Of a DNA stretch of 5,188 nt, positions 1 through 5,188 are shown piece after piece. Every line of letters starts with the position of its first letter. Within the stretch, counting starts at the first letter, position 1. The notes beneath the pieces were generated by a model. That model did no database searches, was not told the origin of the DNA, and saw only the letters and a list, made by a program, of their open reading frames with translations. Position numbers and translations under genes: made by a program. Source of the DNA: Chloroflexota bacterium (lineage in GTDB: Bacteria > Chloroflexota > Anaerolineae > Aggregatilineales > Phototrophicaceae); the NCBI GenBank assembly GCA_010092805.1, contig JAADYY010000090.1, forward strand, positions 1-5,188. The letters are read 5' to 3'.

Positions 1-164
1 CCCCCCACATGGCGACGCGGGCCAAACAGCCGTATACTGTTTCGCATCACCCAGTGTCTGTGCATCCTCTGGCCATTCAGCCGCAGCGCCTCGTGGGGGC
101 GGGTCAGCGGAAGTTTTATGAGGGTGTGCAGATCGTCACATCGCTGCGCCGTTTGGCGAGCACG

Positions 165-170
165 AAAGGA
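165..170 (+). promoter_or_regulatory. Shine-Dalgarno site that decides the start of the 91-aa gene
   Basis: AAAGGA lies nine bases before the ATG at 180. It supports that internal ATG over the in-frame ATG at 9, which sits only eight bases from the window edge. The downstream gene at 4374 has the same AAGGA with a nine-base gap, so the arrangement looks normal for this genome. Confidence 0.7.
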
Positions 171-179
171 ACTGGCTAC

Positions 180-455
180 ATGGACGATCAACTCGATCAG
201 ATCGCGGCATTGTTCCGCGAAACCGCCGCAGCCCATCACCAAGCGTATATCGAGACCGACGGGGACGACCCCGAGTGGCCGTTGTGGTATGCCGAGTACA
301 TGCGCAACAAACTTGCCGCGCTCCTCGACGCCAAGTTCACCAAATCGGAGCTGGTCTATTTGCTCGTGCGCCTCGACAAAGAACAGCAGCTCGAAGCGCC
401 CGGCGCGAATTGGCCACGCTATTATGCTGATTGGTTGGTCGGCAATTACGGCTGA
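180..455 (+). CDS. Small conserved protein of unknown function (WPLWYAEY type)
   Basis: This encodes a soluble 91-residue protein with no signal peptide, membrane segment or cysteine. The first half has an amphipathic helix (about residues 4-20), then the acidic and aromatic stretch TDGDDPEWPLWYAEY (26-40). A helix follows (42-50), then FTKSELVYLL (53-62) and GANWPRYYADWL (75-86). From memory, short proteins with the same WPLWYAEY and FTKSELVYLL blocks occur in Chloroflexota and cyanobacteria as uncharacterised proteins; I know of no assigned function. The frame is open back to an ATG at 9, giving 148 residues, but the extra 57 residues look unlike the rest and have no conserved feature I recognise. 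The ATG at 180 has a good ribosome binding site and begins where the conserved block begins. The gene lies 332 bases before the PFOR gene with a hairpin between, so it is probably a separate transcription unit. Confidence 0.75.
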   Translation: MDDQLDQIAALFRETAAAHHQAYIETDGDDPEWPLWYAEYMRNKLAALLDAKFTKSELVYLLVRLDKEQQLEAPGANWPRYYADWLVGNYG

Positions 456-477
456 TCTGTTCGCGCACACATTCGAT

Positions 478-508
478 CAGCGGGCGTGATCGCGGGGCAC
501 GCCTGTTG
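478..508 (+). terminator. Hairpin after the small gene, possible terminator
   Basis: Bases 478-488 pair with 498-508 to form an 11-bp stem, including two G-U pairs, around a nine-base loop. The inner core GGCGTG/CACGCC is perfect. It begins 23 bases after the stop codon at 453-455. No clean T run follows; only TT and then, after a GC-rich gap, AATTTT. It could be a weak intrinsic terminator or an mRNA 3' end structure. Confidence 0.4.
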
Positions 509-531
509 TTCGGCCAATTTTCGCCGCCAGC

Positions 532-551
532 TTGATTACATTTCTGATCAA
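532..551. repeat. Imperfect palindrome 1, candidate operator
   Basis: TTGATTACATTTCTGATCAA has perfect five-base arms TTGAT/ATCAA separated by ten bases, and 7 of 10 half-site positions match. It shares the pattern TGAT-ACAT-GATCA with two later elements. The arms resemble FNR half-sites, but FNR needs four bases between arms, so this is not a standard FNR box. Confidence 0.35.
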
Positions 552-635
552 GAGAGCGCTGCCGCGTTACGCCAACTATTATTTATCACCCTCATCGGCA
601 TTAATCGCCCCCTTCAAAACCCGACAAATGCTACC

Positions 636-654
636 TGATTGACATTACAGATCA
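636..654. repeat. Imperfect palindrome 2, candidate operator
   Basis: TGATTGACATTACAGATCA repeats the TGAT...ACAT...GATCA pattern of element 1, with arms TGAT/ATCA eleven bases apart. It contains a perfect TTGACA (639-644), but no -10 hexamer lies 16-18 bases downstream. If transcription starts near 694, its centre would lie around -49, a plausible activator position. Confidence 0.3.
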
Positions 655-673
655 CACAAGCGACCTGTGCGGG

Positions 674-689
674 TGATGACATATGATCA
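674..689. repeat. Imperfect palindrome 3 overlapping a -10-like hexamer
   Basis: TGATGACATATGATCA is the shortest copy of the pattern, with arms TGAT/ATCA eight bases apart and 6 of 8 half-site matches. It covers TATGAT (682-687), one mismatch from the -10 consensus TATAAT, so a protein bound here would block that promoter. No matching -35 hexamer is seen at 16-18 bases. Confidence 0.3.
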
Positions 690-703
690 ACGGGTAAGGT
701 CAA

Positions 704-747
704 AAAATAACCAGTCGGTTTTTTCGTGTCTGGCCCAGCGGCTGGAC
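704..747 (+). other. Two adjacent hairpins in the PFOR leader
   Basis: The first hairpin has AACC (709-712) pairing with GGTT (717-720), extended by AAAA (704-707) with TTTT (721-724) if T708 is bulged. The second pairs 728-735 with 740-747, eight pairs including two G-U, closed by a CAGC tetraloop. The first ends in six T residues, but these lie within its stem and the GC core is only two pairs, so termination would be weak. They may insulate the ribosome binding site that follows. Confidence 0.35.
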
Positions 748-754
748 GCAGTGA

Positions 755-787
755 AAGGGGGAGCGGCGTTCTACGTCGCACACGTTT
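755..787 (+). promoter_or_regulatory. Distant Shine-Dalgarno with intervening hairpin (PFOR start)
   Basis: AAGGGGG (755-761) matches AAGGAGG with one G-U allowed, but lies 26 bases before the ATG at 788, too far for direct use. Between them, GCGGCG (763-768) pairs with CGTCGC (774-779) around a TTCTA loop, giving six pairs with one G-U. Removing the hairpin leaves one base plus ACACGTTT, about nine bases, the same spacing seen at the other two genes. No other Shine-Dalgarno-like sequence lies close to this ATG. Confidence 0.5.
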
Positions 788-3700
788 ATGACACAGCGTC
801 TATTTACCACCATCGATGGCAACGAAGCAGTCGCACGGGTTGCCTACAGACTGAACGAGGTGATTGCGATCTACCCCATCACGCCGTCCTCACCAATAGG
901 GGAATGGGCAGATGAATGGGCGGCCAATGAGCAGCCGAATTTGTGGGGCACAGCACCGCTGGTCGTCGAAATGCAAAGCGAAGGCGGGGCCGCTGGTGCC
1001 GTCCATGGCGCGCTGCAAACTGGCTCGCTGACGACGACGTTCACCGCTTCACAGGGCCTGCTCCTGATGATCCCCAACCTCTACAAAATTGCCGGCGAGC
1101 TGACGACAACCGTACTGCACGTCGCCGCGCGGTCGATTGCAGCACAAGCCCTGTCGATCTTTGGTGATCACAGCGATGTGATGGCCGCGCGCGGCACGGG
1201 GTTTGCGCTGTTGGCATCGGCATCGGTGCAAGAAGCGCACGACTTCGCCCTCATCGCGCAGACGGCAACTTTGGCCGCACGGGTGCCGTTTATTCACTTC
1301 TTCGACGGCTTCCGCACCTCACACGAAATCGCCAAGATCGAGCTGTTGCCCGACGAAACCCTGCGCGCCATGATCGACGATGATCTGGTCAGGGCACACC
1401 GGGCACGCGGCCTCACCCCAGAAGATCCGGTCCTGCGCGGCACGGCCCAGAACCCAGACGTGTTTTTCCAGGCACGCGAGACCGTCAACTCGTTTTACGA
1501 CAACTGCCCAGACATCGTTCAGAACGCGATGGATCAATTCGCGGCGCTGACCGGGCGTCAGTACCAACTGTACGAATATCATGGCGCGGCGGACGCCGAG
1601 CGCGTCGTCATCCTGATGGGTTCAGGCTGCGAGACAGCTCACGAAACGGTCGATTACCTGACGGCGCAGGGCGAAAAAGTCGGCGTGCTGAAAGTGCGGC
1701 TGTATCGCCCATTCGACGCCGCGCGCTTGCTGGCGGCTTTGCCAGAGACAACCCAGGCCATCGCCATTCTGGATCGCACAAAAGAGCCGGGCAGCAGCGG
1801 CGAACCGCTTTACCTGGACTGCGTAAACGCCCTGTTTGAAGCCAAAAGCACCATCACGGCGGTGGGCGGGCGCTACGGCCTCTCCTCCAAAGAATTCACC
1901 CCGGCGATGATCAAAGCCGTACTCGATAATCTGGCGCTGGCCAAGCCAAAGAATCACTTTACCATCGGCATTGACGACGATGTGACCAACACCAGCCTCC
2001 CCTACGACCCCACGTTCTCCACCGAGTCGGATCAAGTCACCCGGGCGGTCTTCTACGGCCTCGGCTCTGACGGGACAGTGGGTGCCAACAAGAACTCGAT
2101 CAAGATCATCGGCGAAAACACCGATAACTACGCCCAGGGCTACTTCGTCTACGACTCGAAGAAGTCCGGCTCGATGACGATTTCGCACTTGCGCTTTGGG
2201 TCACAGCAAATTCGCTCGACCTACCAGATCAACGCAGCGAATTTCGTCGCCTGCCACCAATTCCTGTTCCTGGAACGCTACGACATCGTGAATCTGTGCG
2301 CGCCGGGCGGTGTCTTCTTGCTGAACGCGCCGTACAGCGCAGACGAAGTCTGGAGTCATCTGCCGCGCCGCGTACAGGAACAGATCATCGAGCGCAACGT
2401 CGAATTCTACGTCATCAATGCGTCAGAAGTCGCCCGCACCAGCGGCATGGGGCGGCGCATCAACACCGTGATGCAGGTTTGCTTCTTCGCCATCTCCGGC
2501 GTGCTGCCGCGTGATGAAGCCATCGCGCAAATCAAGTACTCCATCGAGAAAACCTATGGCAAAAAGGGCGAAGAGATCGTCAACATGAACCTGCGGGCGG
2601 TCGATATGACGCTCGACAATCTGTTCAAGGTACAGGTACCCGCGACGGTTTCCAGCGATGTGCCGATGCTGCCCCCCGTTCCGGACGCCGCGCCGGACTT
2701 CGTACGCAACGTCCTCGGCACAATGATCGCACGGCAAGGCGATACGCTGCCGGTGAGTGCGATGCCTGTTGACGGCACCTACCCCACTGGCACAACCCAA
2801 TGGGAAAAACGCAACCTTGCCGACGAAATCCCCGTGTGGGACGCGGATGTCTGCATTCAGTGCGGCAAATGTGCGCTGGTGTGCCCGCACGCTGTCATCC
2901 GCATCAAGACGTATGACCCCGCGCTGCTGGCCGACGCCCCCGCGACCTTCAAATCGACCGATGCGCGCGACCGCGAATGGCAAGATCTGAAGTACACCAT
3001 TCAGGTGGCCCCAGAAGACTGCACCGGCTGCGCCATCTGCGTTGATGTTTGCCCGGCGAAGAACAAACAAGCCCTCGGTCGCAAAGCGATCAACATGGAA
3101 CCGCAGCCGCCACTGCGCGCAAGCGAAAGCACCAACTGGGACTTCTTCATCAACCTGCCAGAAATGGACCGGCGGCTGATCAAGATCAGCAGCATTCGTC
3201 AACAGCAGGTGCAGCAGCCGCTCTTTGAATTCTCTGGTGCGTGCTCAGGCTGCGGCGAAACCCCCTACATCAAGCTGATCACGCAGTTGTTCGGCGACCG
3301 TGCCGTCGTCGCCAACGCGACGGGCTGCTCATCAATTTACGGCGGTAACCTGCCGACGACGCCTTGGGCCAAGAACACCGACGGACGCGGCCCGGCCTGG
3401 TCGAATTCGTTGTTCGAGGACAACGCCGAGTTCGGCCTGGGGATGCGCGTCTCGATTGACAAGCAGGTTGAGTATGCACGCGAACTGGTCGCACGCTTGC
3501 GCGACGCCATCGGCGCGGAACTGGCCGACGCCCTGCTCGGTGCGACGCAAAACGACGAAGCCGACATCTACGACCAGCGCGAGCGCGTTTCGCAGCTCAA
3601 ATCGTTGCTTGAACGGATGGACAGTGCCGACGCGAAACAACTGTTGAGCCTGGCTAACATGCTGGTCAAACGCAATGTCTGGATCATCGGTGGTGACGGC

Positions 3701-4354
3701 TGGGCCTATGACATTGACTACGGCGGCCTTGATCACGTGATGGCGAGCGGTCGCAACGTCAACATTCTGGTGATGGACACGGAGGTCTACTCGAACACGG
3801 GCGGCCAGATGTCCAAAGCGACACCGCTCGCGGCTGTTGCCAAATTCGCGGCTGGCGGCAAGCGGCTCGTCAAGAAAGACCTGGGCATGATGGCGATGAC
3901 CTACGGCAATGTCTACGTGGCGCAGGTGGCGATGGGCGCACGCGACGAGCAAACGCTCCGCGCCTTCATTGAAGCGGAAGCGTATGACGGCCCCTCGTTG
4001 ATCATCGCCTACAGCCACTGCATCGCGCACGGCATCGACATGGAAAAAGCGAATCACAGCCAGAAAGCCGCTGTCGACTCCGGCCAATGGCTGCTGTATC
4101 GGTACAACCCACTGCGCGGCGAAGCGGGCCAGAATCCGCTGCAAATCGACTCGCGTGCCCCGAAAGTGCGCGTCCAGGATTACATGTACCTGGAAAATCG
4201 GTTCCGGATGCTGACTTTCAGCAAACCGGAGATCGCCAAGACTCTGCTGGACGCTGCTCAGAAGCACGTTGAAGATCGCTGGGCACTCTATCAATATCTG
4301 GCGGCGCGGCCCTGGTCGCCCGATGGCGATACCAACGGCGCGTCGGATGCCTAA
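788..4354 (+). CDS. nifJ: Pyruvate:ferredoxin (flavodoxin) oxidoreductase, complete
   Basis: This cytoplasmic enzyme oxidises pyruvate with CoA to acetyl-CoA and CO2 and reduces ferredoxin or flavodoxin; it can also run in reverse. It is a 1188-residue single-chain enzyme with the usual order: N-terminal pyrimidine-binding domain with YPITPSSPIGE (29-39), Glu65 and Arg115; domain II (about 260-415); gamma domain with YGLGSDGTVGANKNS (423-437); a two-cluster ferredoxin domain with Cys689/692/695/699 and Cys745/748/751/755; and the diphosphate-binding domain. That last domain has GGDGWAYDIDYGG (968-980), with Asp970, Thr998 and Val1000 as the likely Mg2+ ligands. The proximal cluster uses Cys819, 822, 847 and 1078, with the same spacing as I recall for Desulfovibrio africanus PFOR (812, 815, 840, 1071). 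It ends about 50 residues earlier than that enzyme and lacks its C-terminal extension. The start is secure: an in-frame stop at 752-754 is followed by no start codon before ATG 788, and MTQRLFTTIDGNEAVA is a typical N-terminus. It heads an operon with the gene at 4374. Confidence 0.97.
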   Translation: MTQRLFTTIDGNEAVARVAYRLNEVIAIYPITPSSPIGEWADEWAANEQPNLWGTAPLVVEMQSEGGAAGAVHGALQTGSLTTTFTASQGLLLMIPNLYKIAGELTTTVLHVAARSIAAQALSIFGDHSDVMAARGTGFALLASASVQEAHDFALIAQTATLAARVPFIHFFDGFRTSHEIAKIELLPDETLRAMIDDDLVRAHRARGLTPEDPVLRGTAQNPDVFFQARETVNSFYDNCPDIVQNAMDQFAALTGRQYQLYEYHGAADAERVVILMGSGCETAHETVDYLTAQGEKVGVLKVRLYRPFDAARLLAALPETTQAIAILDRTKEPGSSGEPLYLDCVNALFEAKSTITAVGGRYGLSSKEFTPAMIKAVLDNLALAKPKNHFTIGIDDDVTNTSLPYDPTFSTESDQVTRAVFYGLGSDGTVGANKNSIKIIGENTDNYAQGYFVYDSKKSGSMTISHLRFGSQQIRSTYQINAANFVACHQFLFLERYDIVNLCAPGGVFLLNAPYSADEVWSHLPRRVQEQIIERNVEFYVINASEVARTSGMGRRINTVMQVCFFAISGVLPRDEAIAQIKYSIEKTYGKKGEEIVNMNLRAVDMTLDNLFKVQVPATVSSDVPMLPPVPDAAPDFVRNVLGTMIARQGDTLPVSAMPVDGTYPTGTTQWEKRNLADEIPVWDADVCIQCGKCALVCPHAVIRIKTYDPALLADAPATFKSTDARDREWQDLKYTIQVAPEDCTGCAICVDVCPAKNKQALGRKAINMEPQPPLRASESTNWDFFINLPEMDRRLIKISSIRQQQVQQPLFEFSGACSGCGETPYIKLITQLFGDRAVVANATGCSSIYGGNLPTTPWAKNTDGRGPAWSNSLFEDNAEFGLGMRVSIDKQVEYARELVARLRDAIGAELADALLGATQNDEADIYDQRERVSQLKSLLERMDSADAKQLLSLANMLVKRNVWIIGGDGWAYDIDYGGLDHVMASGRNVNILVMDTEVYSNTGGQMSKATPLAAVAKFAAGGKRLVKKDLGMMAMTYGNVYVAQVAMGARDEQTLRAFIEAEAYDGPSLIIAYSHCIAHGIDMEKANHSQKAAVDSGQWLLYRYNPLRGEAGQNPLQIDSRAPKVRVQDYMYLENRFRMLTFSKPEIAKTLLDAAQKHVEDRWALYQYLAARPWSPDGDTNGASDA

Positions 4355-4359
4355 GTGTT

Positions 4360-4364
4360 AAGGA
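4360..4364 (+). promoter_or_regulatory. Shine-Dalgarno of the DHODH-like gene
   Basis: AAGGA lies nine bases before ATG 4374, inside the 19-base gap after the PFOR stop codon at 4352-4354. The gap has no room for a promoter or terminator, which supports co-transcription with PFOR. Confidence 0.75.
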
Positions 4365-4373
4365 ATAACGCTG

Positions 4374-5188
4374 ATGACTGTTGATCTGAGAACGACTTAT
4401 CTGGGCAAGGAACTGCGGTCGCCGCTGGTCGCTTCTGCCTCGCCGCTGTCGGATGACATCGGCAACATCAAACGCTTGGAGGACGCCGGCGCGTCAGCCA
4501 TCGTCCACTACTCGCTGTTTGAGGAGCAGATTCGCCAGGAGACCACCCGTCTGCACGCGGACACGCTGGCGGGCACAGAGAGTTTTGCCGAGGCCCTCAC
4601 CTACTTCCCAGAGCCGGATACCTTCCATTTGGGGCCAGACGGCTACCTGAATCACATCCGCCAGGCGAAGGAAGCCGTTGACATCCCGGTGATCGCCAGC
4701 CTCAATGGCACCTCAATTGGTGGGTGGACGCGCTTCGCCCGCGAGATGGAAGAGGCCGGGGCCGACGCACTCGAACTCAACATCTACTACATCCCCACCG
4801 ATATGAATCTGCCGGGCGCGCAGGTCGAGCAGACGTACCTCGAAATTCTGCGTGCCGTCAAGAATGCTGTCAGCATCCCAGTGGCTATCAAGCTGAGTCC
4901 ATTTTTCAGCAATATGGCACACATGGCGAAACAGCTCGAAACCGCAGGTGCCGATGGGCTGGTGCTGTTCAACCGCTTCTACCAGCCAGACATTGATCTG
5001 GAGACGTTTGAGGTGGTGCCCAACGTCCTGCTGAGCACACCGCAAGCCTTGCGCCTGCCGCTTACCTGGATTGGTATTCTGTATGGGCGCATCAAGCCGA
5101 GTTTGGCCGCCACCAGCGGGATCCATTCCGCCGAGGATGTCGTCAAACTGATGATGGTGGGCGCAAATGTCACGATGATGGCCTCCAG
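4374..5188 (+). CDS. Dihydroorotate dehydrogenase-like FMN protein, 3' end cut off
   Basis: The frame is open from ATG 4374 to the window end, giving 271 residues; such proteins are usually about 330 long, so roughly 60 are missing. It begins MTVDLRTTYLGKELRSPLVA, typical of the class 1 DHODH barrel. Further blocks are SASPLSDDIGNIKRLEDAGA (21-40), DIPVIASLNG (103-112), ADALELNIYYIPTD (130-143), VAIKLSPFFS (170-179), ADGLVLFNRFYQPDIDLE (193-210) and a C-terminal phosphate-binding region TSGIHSAEDV (247-256). Compared with Lactococcus DHODH A from memory, Asn136, Lys173 and Asn200 match FMN or substrate contacts. The catalytic Cys (NLSCPN) is replaced by Tyr139 (NIYYIP), and the Lys of TKS becomes Tyr46. 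FMN binding is therefore likely, but dihydroorotate oxidation is doubtful. Relatives labelled dihydroorotate dehydrogenase-like share this loop. It lies 19 bases after PFOR, probably co-transcribed, which suggests a role in ferredoxin-linked redox chemistry; the substrate is unknown. Confidence 0.9.
   Translation, partial: MTVDLRTTYLGKELRSPLVASASPLSDDIGNIKRLEDAGASAIVHYSLFEEQIRQETTRLHADTLAGTESFAEALTYFPEPDTFHLGPDGYLNHIRQAKEAVDIPVIASLNGTSIGGWTRFAREMEEAGADALELNIYYIPTDMNLPGAQVEQTYLEILRAVKNAVSIPVAIKLSPFFSNMAHMAKQLETAGADGLVLFNRFYQPDIDLETFEVVPNVLLSTPQALRLPLTWIGILYGRIKPSLAATSGIHSAEDVVKLMMVGANVTMMAS

Larger units (their letters stand above)
456..787 (+). promoter_or_regulatory. Intergenic control region upstream of PFOR
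   Basis: This 332-base stretch carries no gene I can support. It is richer in A+T than the flanking genes between about 535 and 725, as expected for a promoter. In order it holds a terminator-like hairpin (478-508), a first TGAT...GATCA palindrome (532-551), TATTAT (577-582), CCCCCTT (608-614), an isolated TTGACA (639-644) inside a second palindrome (636-654), and TATGAT (682-687) inside a third (674-689). A leader of about 90 bases with three possible hairpins follows. No -35/-10 pair has correct 16-18 base spacing. The best guess for a start is near 694, from the TATGAT without a good -35, which would imply help from an activator. That start site is inference. Confidence 0.5.

Noticed and set aside
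9..179. 57-residue N-terminal extension of the small gene, starting at ATG 9
   Set aside because: The ATG at 180 has a well-placed AAAGGA and begins at the conserved block. The extension has no recognisable motif and ATG 9 is too close to the edge to judge its ribosome binding site.
495..509. Sigma-54-like promoter GGGCACGCCTGTTGT
   Set aside because: It lacks the C of the essential -12 GC pair, lies inside the 478-508 hairpin, and is far from the PFOR start. If the host is Chloroflexota, sigma-54 is generally absent.
639..644. Perfect -35 hexamer TTGACA
   Set aside because: No -10-like hexamer occurs 16-18 bases downstream; the nearest, TATGAT at 682, is 37 bases away.
667..915. Open frame of 82 codons spanning the PFOR leader and start
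   Set aside because: It overlaps the PFOR start in another frame, has no good ribosome binding site and no recognisable protein features.
1622..4294. Long antisense open frames inside PFOR (1622-2188, 2423-3202, 3332-4294)
   Set aside because: They mirror the PFOR coding frame in GC-rich DNA; their translations show no domain, and PFOR itself is fully supported.
4713..5126. Antisense open frame of 137 codons inside the DHODH-like gene
   Set aside because: It overlaps a clearly recognised gene on the + strand and shows no family features.
121..5188. High density of GATC (about 45 by eye, roughly twice chance)
   Set aside because: Most copies lie in coding sequence and follow from favoured codon pairs; no cluster resembles an origin. 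Five within 456-787 partly reflect the palindromes already listed.

Overview
The window comes from a bacterium with fairly GC-rich coding DNA. The protein types fit Chloroflexota (Anaerolineae-like) best: a single-chain pyruvate:ferredoxin oxidoreductase (PFOR), a DHODH-like protein of the LELNIYYIPTD type, and a small WPLWYAEY-type protein. This placement rests on recalled resemblance only; cyanobacteria and other phyla also carry such proteins. All supported genes are on the + strand.

Layout: (1) Positions 1-179 show no gene I can defend, only an open frame leading into the next gene. (2) A small conserved protein of unknown function (91 aa, 180-455) starts behind a good ribosome binding site. 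(3) A 332-base intergenic stretch (456-787) holds a terminator-like hairpin, three related TGAT...GATCA imperfect palindromes, a TATGAT -10-like hexamer and a structured leader. (4) A complete 1188-aa PFOR (788-4354, nifJ type) keeps all twelve cluster cysteines and the thiamine diphosphate site. (5) After 19 bases, a dihydroorotate dehydrogenase-like FMN protein begins at 4374 and runs off the end of the window.

The PFOR and the DHODH-like gene almost certainly form one operon: same strand, 19-base gap, own Shine-Dalgarno. PFOR turns pyruvate and CoA into acetyl-CoA, CO2 and reduced ferredoxin. The downstream protein keeps the FMN-barrel fold but lacks the catalytic Cys/Ser and several orotate contacts of true DHODHs, so it is probably a different flavin oxidoreductase tied to PFOR or ferredoxin metabolism. 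That link is inferred from adjacency.

The most unusual local feature is the PFOR start. Its Shine-Dalgarno lies about 26 bases from the ATG, and a 6-bp hairpin fills exactly the space needed to bring the two to normal distance. I found no mobile element, tRNA, rRNA or CRISPR array, and no clear new multi-gene system.
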